DNA of 64,000 nt from Sideroxydans lithotrophicus (GTDB taxonomy: Bacteria > Pseudomonadota > Gammaproteobacteria > Burkholderiales > Gallionellaceae). Numbering within the stretch: position 1 is the first letter of the stretch; the number at the start of each line of letters is the position of its first letter. This document shows positions 1 to 8,270 of this stretch, in pieces. Position numbers and translations under genes: made by a program. Location: NCBI GenBank assembly GCA_020723185.1, contig DYJI01000004.1, positions 124,001 to 188,000 of the forward strand. The letters are read 5' to 3'. The notes beneath the pieces are model-generated. The model made no database searches and had not been told where the DNA came from. It was given only the letters and a program-made list of their open reading frames with translations.

Positions 1-31
1 GGTCTAGAGCACAAATCCCAATCTATTGATG
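1..31 (-). ncRNA. tracrRNA, 5' part with anti-repeat (runs off the left edge)
   Basis: Plus-strand bases 6-24 match 19 consecutive bases of the CRISPR repeat, and bases 1-4 match the next four repeat bases after a one-base insertion at 5. The match stops abruptly at 25, so this is not an array repeat. Read on the minus strand, the RNA would pair with the 5' half of the crRNA repeat, as a tracrRNA anti-repeat does in type II systems. The promoter at 38-67 predicts a start near 31, a few bases before the anti-repeat. The 3' hairpin tail and terminator lie outside the window. A degenerate repeat of another array is the main alternative. Confidence 0.72.
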
Positions 32-37
32 GAATGC

Positions 38-67
38 ATCGTAGATTGGTTGACCTGAATCAGTCAA
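38..67 (-). promoter_or_regulatory. Sigma-70 promoter for the tracrRNA
   Basis: On the minus strand, TTGACT (62-67) lies 18 bases from TACGAT (38-43), and the predicted start is just upstream of the anti-repeat. The -35 box forms one arm of the inverted repeat GTTGAC (49-54)/GTCAAC (63-68). The other arm supplies a TTGACC facing cas9, so the two transcripts may share or compete for this site. No convincing -10 box for cas9 was found. Confidence 0.55.
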
Positions 68-92
68 CTAAAAAAGCAATCAGGAGAAATCC

Positions 93-3000
93 ATGTTCGG
101 AAAAATGCGTTACCGCCTGTCACTTGATCTGGGATCGACTTCACTGGGCTGGGCTATGGTCAGACTCGACAAGGAAAATAGACCATGCGCAATCATCAAG
201 GCTGGAGTGCGCATTTTCTCAGATGGACGCAATCCAAAGGATGGCACCTCTCTCGCCGTAACCCGACGCGCCGCCCGCGCCATGCGTCGACGCCGTGACC
301 GTCTACTCAAGCGCAAGCAGCGCATGATGGGCGCACTGATCAAGCATGGCTTCTTCCCCTCGGATCAGGTTGAACGCAAGACACTGGAAACGTTAAATCC
401 CTATGCACTAAGAGCCAAGGGGCTGGACAAAGCACTAACTCCTGCAGAATTTGCCCGCGCCCTATTCCACATCAATCAGCGGCGCGGATTTAAAAGCAAT
501 CGCAAGACAGACAAGAAAGAAAACGATAGCGGAGCATTGAAATCCGCAATCAGGAAGCTACACGAGGCCCTACAAACAGAGAATTGCCGCACCGCAGGCG
601 AGTGGCTGAACAAACGACATGAAGCCAAGCAAACCGTTCGCGCCCGTTACCGCCAAGAAAAGTCATTGAAAGAGGATGGCAAAACCAAGATCGACAAGTA
701 TTACGACCTCTACATTGACCGCGCCATGATCGAGCACGAGTTCGATGCACTTTGGACAAAGCAGGCCGAACTAAATCCAGCCATCTTCACCGAACCGTCA
801 CGAGCCGAACTCAAAGATATATTGCTGCACCAGCGCCCACTTAAACCCGTCAAACCTGGGCGCTGCACCTTTCTGCCGGAAGAAGAACGCGCACCGCTGG
901 CTCTACCCAGCACCCAACGATTCCGCATGTATCAGGAGGTAAACAACCTGCGCATCCTGCGCGAGGGGTTAAAGGAAGAGCCTCTGACGCTGGAACAGCG
1001 CGATACGCTCACTGCCGCTCTGGAAGAAAATAGCAAATGCTCGTTCACCAAGATCAAGAAATTGCTTGGTGTAGGCGGCACGGTTCAATTCAACTTTGAA
1101 GACCCAAAACGTCAGGAACTCAAAGGCAACACCACCAGTGCCATCCTCGGCAAAAAGGATTTATTCGGCCCGGCCTGGTTCAAGTTCGACGAGGCCAAGC
1201 AAGACGACATCGTGATGAAACTGCTCACGGAGGAAAGCGAAGAAACCTTGGTTCGCTGGCTGCAACGAGAAACGGGACTTGATGAAAAAACCGCCGAGAC
1301 CATTGCCAACGTTGGCCTGCCGGAGGGCTATGGCAACCTGAGCGCCAAAGCGCTTGCACTCATCTTGCCGGAGCTACGCCGAGATGTTTTGACTTATGAC
1401 AAAGCCGTGCAGGCTGCTGGATTCGAGCATCACAGCAAACTAGGCTCCGATACCGAAATTCCCGGTGTCACGTTCAAGGCAGAGCGCATAGATTTGGACA
1501 CGGGAGAAATTAAAACATTCCATGTCCACCACAAACTGCCCTACTACGGTGAATACCTGCAACGGCATGTTGGCTTCGGCAGCGGCAAGCCAGAGGATAC
1601 TGCCGAAAAACGCTACGGCAAGATTGCAAACCCAACCGTTCACATCGGCCTGAATCAAGTTCGCTTGGTCGTGAATGCGCTCATCCAGCGCTATGGACAT
1701 CCCAGCGAAGTCATCGTGGAAGTTGCCCGTGAACTGAAACAAAACCAGGAACAGCGCAAGGAAGAAAACCAGCGCCAAGCCAAAAATCAAGATCGCAACA
1801 AGCGGCTACGCAGCGATATTGCCGGCATCCAGAAGATCGGCATTGAGCAGGTCAGCCGCGACGACATCGAAAAAATGATTTTGTGGGAAGAACTGAGCAA
1901 CGATGTAGCCGACCGCAAATGCCCCTATTCAGGCATACCGATCAGCGCCGCCATGCTGCTCAGCAATGAAGTCGAGATCGAACACATCCTCCCCTTCTCG
2001 CAGACCTTGGACGACAGCCTGAACAACAAGACCGTTTCCATGCGCCAGGCCAACCGCATCAAGGGCAACCGCACGCCTTGGGAAGCACGACAGGATTTCG
2101 AGGCTCAAGGCTGGAAGTTTGAGGACATTCTCGCCAGAGCGGGAAACATGAAGAAGGAAAAGCGCTACCGCTTCGCCGAGGATGGCTATCAGCGCTGGCT
2201 CAAGGAGGACAAAGGCTTCCTCGCTCGTGCACTGAACGACACCCGACATCTGAGCAAAGTAGCCCGCGAATACCTCACACTAATCTGCCCGCAAGCTACC
2301 CGCGTCATCCCCGGACGCATGACTGCCATGCTGCGTGGCAAGTTCGGGCTGAATGACGTGCTGGGGCTGAATGGCGAAAAAAACCGCAACGACCACCGCC
2401 ACCACGCCGTGGATGCCTGCGTAATCGCCGTTACCGACCAGGGCTTACTGCAACGCTTCGCAAAGGCCAGTGCCAGCGCACGCGAGAAACAATTGAACCG
2501 ACTGGTGGAAAGCATGCCGCTACCGTGGGACAGCTATCGAGAGCATGTGCAACGAGCGATTGAGAATATCTGGGTCAGTCACAAACCCGATCACAGCCAT
2601 GAGGGGGCAATGCACAACGACACGGCCTATGGGTTGCGCGGGGAGGGTCAGGTCAGTTTCCACAAAATGGTGGATGGCAAACGTGAACAAGTTCTGGAAA
2701 AACTAAAAGTCATTGAGATCAGTGACGCCCAGTCAACGGACCGTCACGGCATTCTGCCTACAGGCGAGCCTCGTCCCTATAAAGGATACAAGGGCGACAG
2801 CAATTACTGCATCGAGATTGTTCGCAATGAAAAGGGTAAATGGGAGGGCGAAGTTATTTCAACCTTCGATGCCTACCAACTGGTACGGCAGCATGGCATA
2901 GATCGGCTGCGGCATCCGTCATTAAGCGTAAGTGAAAAGCCCCTGTTGATGCGGTTAATCATCGATGATCTTGTAATAATTGAAGATGAATCCGGCAAGC

Positions 3001-3200
3001 ACACTTTAAGAGTTGCGAAGCTACAAGGCGATGGTCGAACATGGATGGTTGGCAATAACGAGGCGAACGTCCGAAAACGCGTTGATGCTGGTGAAATTAA
3101 ATATCTAGGCGCTCCCGCAAGCACCTTGCGAAAACTGCGTGCCCGCCGCGTAACAATCTCCCCCATCGGAGAGCTACACGATCCAGGGTTCAAGGAATAA
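93..3200 (+). CDS. cas9: CRISPR-associated endonuclease Cas9, type II-C
   Basis: RNA-guided DNA endonuclease of 1035 aa, the compact size usual for subtype II-C. Visible parts in order are RuvC-I (LSLDLGSTSLGWA, catalytic D12), an arginine-rich bridge helix at about 57-78, the recognition lobe, RuvC-II (EVIVEVAREL, E543), the HNH domain (EIEHILPFS with H631, then NNK and a KGNRTPWEA segment), RuvC-III (HHAVDACVIAV, H771 and D774), and a C-terminal PAM-interacting region. All catalytic residues are present, so the enzyme should be active. The start at 93 has AGGAG six bases upstream; Met5 is a weaker alternative. cas1 starts three bases after the stop. Confidence 0.97.
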   Translation: MFGKMRYRLSLDLGSTSLGWAMVRLDKENRPCAIIKAGVRIFSDGRNPKDGTSLAVTRRAARAMRRRRDRLLKRKQRMMGALIKHGFFPSDQVERKTLETLNPYALRAKGLDKALTPAEFARALFHINQRRGFKSNRKTDKKENDSGALKSAIRKLHEALQTENCRTAGEWLNKRHEAKQTVRARYRQEKSLKEDGKTKIDKYYDLYIDRAMIEHEFDALWTKQAELNPAIFTEPSRAELKDILLHQRPLKPVKPGRCTFLPEEERAPLALPSTQRFRMYQEVNNLRILREGLKEEPLTLEQRDTLTAALEENSKCSFTKIKKLLGVGGTVQFNFEDPKRQELKGNTTSAILGKKDLFGPAWFKFDEAKQDDIVMKLLTEESEETLVRWLQRETGLDEKTAETIANVGLPEGYGNLSAKALALILPELRRDVLTYDKAVQAAGFEHHSKLGSDTEIPGVTFKAERIDLDTGEIKTFHVHHKLPYYGEYLQRHVGFGSGKPEDTAEKRYGKIANPTVHIGLNQVRLVVNALIQRYGHPSEVIVEVARELKQNQEQRKEENQRQAKNQDRNKRLRSDIAGIQKIGIEQVSRDDIEKMILWEELSNDVADRKCPYSGIPISAAMLLSNEVEIEHILPFSQTLDDSLNNKTVSMRQANRIKGNRTPWEARQDFEAQGWKFEDILARAGNMKKEKRYRFAEDGYQRWLKEDKGFLARALNDTRHLSKVAREYLTLICPQATRVIPGRMTAMLRGKFGLNDVLGLNGEKNRNDHRHHAVDACVIAVTDQGLLQRFAKASASAREKQLNRLVESMPLPWDSYREHVQRAIENIWVSHKPDHSHEGAMHNDTAYGLRGEGQVSFHKMVDGKREQVLEKLKVIEISDAQSTDRHGILPTGEPRPYKGYKGDSNYCIEIVRNEKGKWEGEVISTFDAYQLVRQHGIDRLRHPSLSVSEKPLLMRLIIDDLVIIEDESGKHTLRVAKLQGDGRTWMVGNNEANVRKRVDAGEIKYLGAPASTLRKLRARRVTISPIGELHDPGFKE

Positions 3201-3203
3201 GCA

Positions 3204-4133
3204 ATGATAGGCCGCATCATCGAAGTAGCAGACGACAGGAGACATCTCTTCCTGTCACGCGGCTTCCTCGTGGTGCAGGATACGGAAGGCGAGCGGAAAG
3301 AACTGGGACAGATTCCGCTAGACGATATCGCTGCTGTCATCGCCAATGCACACGGCCTGAGCTACACCAACAACCTGCTGGTGGCGCTGGCCGAACGATG
3401 CGCCCCGTTCGTACTCTGCGCAGCCAACCATAATGCAGTAGGCATGGTGATGACCATAGACGGTAACTACCAGCAGGCCAAGCGCTTCGATGCCCAGCTT
3501 GCGGCCACACAACCCCTGATAAAACGTATGTGGGCGGATATCGTCAAATCCAAGCTCCAGCAACAGGCGGCTGCACTCGAAGCGGCGGGATCTCCGCACA
3601 TACCATTGCAAGCTTTAGTAAGGAAAGTACGCTCTGGCGACCCGGAGAATTTTGAAGCACAGGGCGCAAAGCGGTATTGGGGGCTTCTGTTCGGCGATGA
3701 CTTCCGCCGCGATCAGCAAGGGGGTGGCATCAACGCCATGCTTAACTATGGCTACACCGTATTGCGCGCCGCCACTGCACGGGCCGTCATAGCGGCGGGC
3801 CTGCATCCCACTCTCGGCCTGCATCACAGCAACGAAAGCAACGCCATGCGGCTGGTGGACGACCTAATGGAGCCCTTCCGCCCCATGATCGACCTTAAGG
3901 TGTGGCAACTCAACCAGCAAGGGGAATCAATGGTCACTCCCGAAAGCAAGCGCGCATTGGTGAGAACGCTATACGACGACATGCAAACCAGTGCTGGGGC
4001 AACGCCCGTCATTGTCTGCGCGCAAAAACTAGCCGTTTCACTGGCGCAGGTTTTCATGGGAGAAAAAGACAAGCTCGATCTGCCCTTGCCGGGGCTTCCG
4101 CTCAATTTGGCGGCATCATTTGAAGACGACTAA
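3204..4133 (+). CDS. cas1: CRISPR integrase Cas1
   Basis: Metal-dependent integrase subunit that, with Cas2, inserts new spacers. It has 309 aa, typical of type II Cas1. The metal-binding residues appear as E151 in ENFEAQGAKRYW, a histidine in GLHHSNESN (207/208), and an aspartate in RLVDDLMEPFRP (219/220). The gene follows cas9 by three bases and precedes cas2 by five, so the three are one operon. No csn2 or cas4 is present, which together with Cas9 size supports subtype II-C. Confidence 0.96.
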   Translation: MIGRIIEVADDRRHLFLSRGFLVVQDTEGERKELGQIPLDDIAAVIANAHGLSYTNNLLVALAERCAPFVLCAANHNAVGMVMTIDGNYQQAKRFDAQLAATQPLIKRMWADIVKSKLQQQAAALEAAGSPHIPLQALVRKVRSGDPENFEAQGAKRYWGLLFGDDFRRDQQGGGINAMLNYGYTVLRAATARAVIAAGLHPTLGLHHSNESNAMRLVDDLMEPFRPMIDLKVWQLNQQGESMVTPESKRALVRTLYDDMQTSAGATPVIVCAQKLAVSLAQVFMGEKDKLDLPLPGLPLNLAASFEDD

Positions 4134-4138
4134 CCGGA

Positions 4139-4465
4139 ATGCTTTCTGGATACCGCCTGATGTGGATCGTAGTGATGTTCGATTTACCCGTTGTCGAAAA
4201 AGCCGAACGCAAGGCGGCGACCGATTTCAGGAATGCCCTGCTGGACATGGGATTTGAGATGTCGCAGTTTTCAGTCTACATGCGCTTCTGCACCAGCCAG
4301 AGCCAGATCGACACCTATTGCAAACAGGTTGAAAAATCCTTGCCCGCCGGAGGGAAAGTGAACATACTGCAGTTCACCGACAAGCAATACGAGCGCATCA
4401 TCACTTTTCAAGGAAAAGCTAAACAGCCCGCCCTAAAATCGCCCGACCAGTTCTCGTTATTCTGA
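4139..4465 (+). CDS. cas2: CRISPR adaptation protein Cas2
   Basis: Small ferredoxin-fold protein (108 aa) that bridges two Cas1 dimers in the spacer-acquisition complex. The N-terminal strand with MWIVVMFDLPV and the following helix are typical of Cas2. It is the last gene of the cas operon; the terminator at 4499-4528 follows before the array. Confidence 0.95.
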   Translation: MLSGYRLMWIVVMFDLPVVEKAERKAATDFRNALLDMGFEMSQFSVYMRFCTSQSQIDTYCKQVEKSLPAGGKVNILQFTDKQYERIITFQGKAKQPALKSPDQFSLF

Positions 4466-4498
4466 ATGAAACACATATTTTTCAGCACGCAAAAACAC

Positions 4499-4528
4499 AA
4501 AAACCACCTGACGAATCAGGTGGTTTTT
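4499..4528. terminator. Bidirectional terminator between cas2 and the array
   Basis: The 13-bp stem AAAAACCACCTGA/TCAGGTGGTTTTT has a CGAA loop. The A-run on one side and T-run on the other let it end cas2 transcription on the plus strand and array transcription arriving on the minus strand. Confidence 0.85.
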
Positions 4529-4536
4529 GCATTGCT

Positions 4537-6355
4537 AGTCTAGCAGATTGGGATTTGTGCTCTGACCGGAACTGCACGGCAGGGCGGATGCGCGATAACG
4601 GGAGTCTAGCAGATTGGGATTTGTGCTCTGACCGGAACAGTAGCTGCTGTGGATGACGGTGTCTCCGCAGTCTAGCAGATTGGGATTTGTGCTCTGACCG
4701 GAACTGTACCGAACCATCCGGGAGAAAGCCCATGAAGTCTAGCAGATTGGGATTTGTGCTCTGACCGGAACTGCTACCGGAGTATGCAATCCGTTTGCGT
4801 AAGTCTAGCAGATTGGGATTTGTGCTCTGACCGGAACGGAGTTGGCGGAGCCTTCAGCGTTGAGTATAGTCTAGCAGATTGGGATTTGTGCTCTGACCGG
4901 AACTTGGTCGCGGATCTCGGAGAAGAAGTCGACAGTCTAGCAGATTGGGATTTGTGCTCTGACCGGAACGGTCGGTAAACATCAGCACTTCCGCCGCTTA
5001 GTCTAGCAGATTGGGATTTGTGCTCTGACCGGAACCACATTGGACAGGTCACCCCACACATCGGAAGTCTAGCAGATTGGGATTTGTGCTCTGACCGGAA
5101 CCATATTTAGTGACAAGCGGCGCGGGCAGCTAGTCTAGCAGATTGGGATTTGTGCTCTGACCGGAACTGTCGCTGCGGGTACTGCCGTTGGCGGTGCAGT
5201 CTAGCAGATTGGGATTTGTGCTCTGACCGGAACGTCGGGTGGTAGCTATCGCGCATTACTGACAGTCTAGCAGATTGGGATTTGTGCTCTGACCGGAACG
5301 CACTACGTACCGCTGATGCGCGAGGACAAAGTCTAGCAGATTGGGATTTGTGCTCTGACCGGAACTCAGCGAGTCGCGCACTCGCTATCAAGTCAGTCTA
5401 GCAGATTGGGATTTGTGCTCTGACCGGAACCAGAAGGCTGAACAGGCAATTGCGGGAGCTAGTCTAGCAGATTGGGATTTGTGCTCTGACCGGAACAGTG
5501 CACCTCCTACTGTTGAACCTATCAGTAGTCTAGCAGATTGGGATTTGTGCTCTGACCGGAACTAACTTGTAATACGGACACTTACCAAATACAGTCTAGC
5601 AGATTGGGATTTGTGCTCTGACCGGAACACCAATATCACCACCCCACTGAAAGAATAAAGTCTAGCAGATTGGGATTTGTGCTCTGACCGGAACTCTTGT
5701 GTGTATTCCATGGTTTCTCCTTTAAGTCTAGCAGATTGGGATTTGTGCTCTGACCGGAACAGCAGTTTGTGCAGCACGCCGTCGTCGTAGAGTCTAGCAG
5801 ATTGGGATTTGTGCTCTGACCGGAACTGCATTCCCGAAGCATGCTGGCTATTCCGTAGTCTAGCAGATTGGGATTTGTGCTCTGACCGGAACCCATTTGC
5901 TCGCATCCAGTAATTCGTTAAGAGTCTAGCAGATTGGGATTTGTGCTCTGACCGGAACGTTCCTTCTTCGCCTACGCTCAACCTTCCTAGTCTAGCAGAT
6001 TGGGATTTGTGCTCTGACCGGAACCCGGCATAGTCTGCGGTGATGACGGTCTGCAAGTCTAGCAGATTGGGATTTGTGCTCTGACCGGAACTCAAACTTG
6101 CGGATCGTCGCTTCGGCTTGTAGTCTAGCAGATTGGGATTTGTGCTCTGACCGGAACGGATTCTGAGGAATGACGCTGCGCTGCACTAGTCTAGCAGATT
6201 GGGATTTGTGCTCTGACCGGAACGTCGATGAGTTGTTCGTTGTTCATGTGGCAAGTCTAGCAGATTGGGATTTGTGCTCTGACCGGAACTAAATTCAAAA
6301 GCTGAAAAAGCATGGTTAAAGTCTAGCAGATTGGGATTTGTGCTCTGACCGGAAC
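4537..6355 (-). CRISPR. Type II-C CRISPR array, 28 repeats and 27 spacers
   Basis: Twenty-eight copies of a 36-bp repeat (plus strand begins AGTCTAGCAGATTGGG and ends TCTGACCGGAAC) appear identical throughout. Spacers are 30 bp, except one of 29 (5366-5394) and two of 31 (4705-4735, 6025-6055). The minus strand is proposed as the crRNA strand: repeats then start with GTT, as usual for type II, and end in TGCTAGACT, an extended -10 element like that in Neisseria II-C repeats. The anti-repeat at 1-24 fits this orientation. All spacers differ and no end repeat is degenerate, so the array looks active, but the leader end cannot be told from repeat decay. Confidence 0.98.
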
Positions 6356-6426
6356 AAGGCGAGATTTCGCCATCCCTAGCGGGATGACCAAACCTCGCCG
6401 CGCTCCGCGCAGTTCATCAGAAGAGG
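6356..6426. other. Hairpin-rich junction between array and mobilization genes
   Basis: Two small hairpins abut the last repeat: GGCGA/TCGCC at 6358-6371 and CATCCC/GGGATG at 6371-6386. No AT-rich leader is evident. Under minus-strand transcription this is the upstream flank of the array; it could also hold the end of the relaxase transcript. Confidence 0.4.
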
Positions 6427-7803
6427 TCAGGCTAGACGCGGCTGCGCCGCTTGATCTTGATGCGTAGATTCGGACGAACCCGCACTCAATCGCCTGCCGT
6501 TGGCAGGCTCGCGGGCGTCGGCGGGTGGCGCCGACGGTCCGGCAACATCGTGCTTGATTCCGAGGTGTTCACACAGGCTCGCGCAGCGCCGCTTGAATTC
6601 ATCTGTGCCCGTCACTTCTACCGCCATCCCCTTCCCCGCTACCGCCAACAGTAATGCTGCAAGATGATCATCACTAATATCCTGCGGCCTGGGAATAGAT
6701 ACACCTCCGTCTGTTCTTCCGAACGCTATCGGCTGCCTGACGCCATCGACGAAGTAGGCCGGGTTTTCAAACTCGGGTCGGTGTATTTTGACAACAGGGC
6801 GTATCCCGCTAGCAAGACTATCAAAGTAGCTACGCAACTGATGCCCAGAATCCAGATTCTGAGCCGAGAGAACAGTCTTTTTTCCATGGCGCGTATCTCG
6901 CGTTCCATCTTCTTCGACAGATCGGTTTGTTGTTTTTCCAACTTCGTAGTCAGGCTCTTTTGGCTCGCCCGGTACTGTTCGACCAGCAAGCTCCGGTGCA
7001 TTCTCTGCTGCTTCTCTTTGAGTTCTTCTGCGAGAGACATGGACTCTCCTCCTTTCTTCAATCATTTCGACTTCCAATAAGCGATCGGGGATGACCCCTC
7101 GCTTCATCAAGCCAAGCGCCTTGCGCCCAATATGGACACCAGGAGCCTCGTCGATTCCTCGCGCTTCGTTACTGAGGTGCGACACAAGCGTGATCCCCTT
7201 GGGTGCCAGCTGAGCATTTAGCGCCGTAGCCCAACTGGCGCGGATTTCCTGCATGACTGCTTTTCGCTTTGTTCTTTGCCTGCGCTTGTAATCATTCAGT
7301 CCCTCACCAGCCAACTTGGGCAAGTCGTTGCATGTGAACCGCTCTGACTTCTTACACCCGCCCCGCTCTGGCATCTTGCTGTTGTGTCGCTTGAAGTAAC
7401 GCTCGCCTTCTCGTTCCAGTCCATCATCCAACCGTTCGCAAACCTGAATATGGACATGAGGGTTACCCAGCTTCCAGTGGAATCCAACCTCGACCATTTG
7501 ATGAGGGAACTCCTGCAATATCCACTCACGGGCGAGATCCATACTTTCCTCACGAGTGAATTCATTTGGCAGGGCGATTTCGAACTCTCGATACATGCTG
7601 CCGTTCTTGCGTTCATGCTTGTCAGCCATCGCCCAGAAATGGTCCCCATCCACTGCCCAACAAGGCAGATTAAATACGAGCGCATCCACAGGATGGTTCT
7701 CATCGAACTTCTCACGCGGATCGCGGCGGACATATCGGCCACGCTTCTGCGCGCCGCCCTCCTGCCGGGAGCCTAGCTTCACTGATAGGTGATATATCGC
7801 CAT
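6427..7803 (-). CDS. mobA: MOBQ-type conjugative relaxase (MobA/MobL family)
   Basis: DNA-nicking relaxase of 458 aa that would cut oriT and lead plasmid transfer. The N-terminus MAIYHLSVKLGSR is the family hallmark; the frame opens 20 codons earlier, but this ATG matches homologues such as RSF1010 MobA. Y24 in GRYVRRD is the likely nucleophile, and the metal-binding histidines are H116 and H118 in GNPHVHI. A stretch ERLDDGLEREGERYFKRHN also resembles RSF1010 MobA. The C-terminal part (EVTGTDEFKRR) resembles the LPD7 domain of other mobilization proteins; the RSF1010 primase fusion is absent. The ATG lacks a clear ribosome-binding site. A second gene is nested in another frame at 6726-7040. 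Confidence 0.9.
   Translation of the reverse strand: MAIYHLSVKLGSRQEGGAQKRGRYVRRDPREKFDENHPVDALVFNLPCWAVDGDHFWAMADKHERKNGSMYREFEIALPNEFTREESMDLAREWILQEFPHQMVEVGFHWKLGNPHVHIQVCERLDDGLEREGERYFKRHNSKMPERGGCKKSERFTCNDLPKLAGEGLNDYKRRQRTKRKAVMQEIRASWATALNAQLAPKGITLVSHLSNEARGIDEAPGVHIGRKALGLMKRGVIPDRLLEVEMIEERRRVHVSRRRTQREAAENAPELAGRTVPGEPKEPDYEVGKTTNRSVEEDGTRDTRHGKKTVLSAQNLDSGHQLRSYFDSLASGIRPVVKIHRPEFENPAYFVDGVRQPIAFGRTDGGVSIPRPQDISDDHLAALLLAVAGKGMAVEVTGTDEFKRRCASLCEHLGIKHDVAGPSAPPADAREPANGRRLSAGSSESTHQDQAAQPRLA
6726..7040 (-). CDS. mobB: MobB/MbeB-like membrane mobilization protein, nested in mobA
   Basis: A 104-aa protein read on the same strand but in a different frame from the relaxase, wholly inside its gene. 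It has a charged, predicted coiled-coil N-terminal half (LAEELKEKQQRM...KKMEREIRAMEKRL) followed by one membrane segment (IWILGISCVATLIVLLAGYALL). An AGGAGG at 7048-7053 sits seven bases before the chosen ATG, far better than the upstream Met. RSF1010 mobB and ColE1 mbeB are likewise nested in their relaxase genes and have similar layouts. The relaxase segment encoded here is a low-complexity linker, which could tolerate dual coding. Confidence 0.75.
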   Translation of the reverse strand: MSLAEELKEKQQRMHRSLLVEQYRASQKSLTTKLEKQQTDLSKKMEREIRAMEKRLFSRLRIWILGISCVATLIVLLAGYALLSKYTDPSLKTRPTSSMASGSR

Positions 7804-7842
7804 CAGGATGCCAAGGGGTCGAGGGGCACAGCCCCCGCGCAC

Positions 7843-7877
7843 GTTTCTCGGAACGAGAAACAACTAAGTGCGCTCCT
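7843..7877 (+). other. oriT: Origin of transfer (oriT), RSF1010/IncQ type
   Basis: An 8-bp inverted repeat, GTTTCTCG (7843-7850) and CGAGAAAC (7854-7861) around GAA, is followed after three bases by TAAGTGCGCTCCT (7865-7877). RSF1010 oriT has GTTTCTC-GAA-GAGAAAC, three bases, then TAAGTGCG/CCCT, with the nick after the G. By analogy the nick here lies between 7872 and 7873. It sits 40 bp upstream of a relaxase of the matching family. Confidence 0.88.
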
Positions 7878-7953
7878 CGCCGGAGGGGCGGCCTGCCGCC
7901 GGCCTGTAGCGAGGAGACATACACCAACCGGCAGAAATATTCCCAACCGCATT

Positions 7954-8145
7954 TCAGTGACTCCGAACCCAATCCTGGACCGCCGACCAGCGCCACAACC
8001 GCGCACGGCCTATCGAAAATCCTGGGGGGAATGAGCCTTCCTGAATGAGTGCGTAAAGCTTCGTTTTGCCAAGCCCAACAATCTTCAATACGTCATCGAG
8101 TCGAAGCAGGCGGTCAGTTTTTTCGCAGATATTCTGAGTTGTCAT
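7954..8145 (-). CDS. AlpA-family DNA-binding regulator
   Basis: Small helix-turn-helix protein (63 aa) of the AlpA/excisionase-like type. RLDDVLKIVGLGKTKLYALIQEGSFPPGFSIGRARLWRWSAVQDWV matches the winged-helix pattern, with the recognition region GKTKLYALI followed by the GRARLWRW wing. Relatives control integrase or excision genes of prophages and integrative elements. AAAGGA lies upstream of the ATG. It lies 150 bp from the relaxase start on the same strand, with oriT between them. Confidence 0.85.
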   Translation of the reverse strand: MTTQNICEKTDRLLRLDDVLKIVGLGKTKLYALIQEGSFPPGFSIGRARLWRWSAVQDWVRSH

Positions 8146-8166
8146 GTATAGATCCTTTCAAGTAAC

Positions 8167-8180
8167 GCGATTTGAATCGC
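8167..8180. promoter_or_regulatory. Palindrome upstream of the AlpA-like gene
   Basis: GCGATT-TG-AATCGC, a 6-bp dyad 22 bases upstream of the regulator start. It is a plausible operator, with autoregulation inferred from position only. Confidence 0.4.
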
Positions 8181-8239
8181 ATGAAATCGACCATACACGA
8201 ATTCTGAATTTTTTGTTTCTATCGTATTGATTTATTTAT

Positions 8240-8270
8240 CATTTGTGTTTTTCATACACAAACACAAATG
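8240..8270. promoter_or_regulatory. 11-bp inverted repeat in the AT-rich region
   Basis: CATTTGTGTTT (8240-8250) and AAACACAAATG (8260-8270) are a perfect 11-bp pair around nine bases. It could be an operator for the AlpA-like protein or a terminator for transcription crossing the junction; nothing in the sequence decides. Confidence 0.45.

Noticed and set aside
49-80. Sigma-70 promoter for cas9 using TTGACC at 50-55
   Set aside because: No acceptable -10 box at 16-18 bases; the cas9 promoter may be weak or lie elsewhere.
4482-6186. Repetitive proteins encoded across the CRISPR array
   Set aside because: The repeating RSEHKSQSARL-type peptides are translations of the CRISPR repeat itself.
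7712-7996. Small open frames around oriT
   Set aside because: Overlap the relaxase start, oriT and the AlpA gene with no ribosome-binding site or family resemblance.
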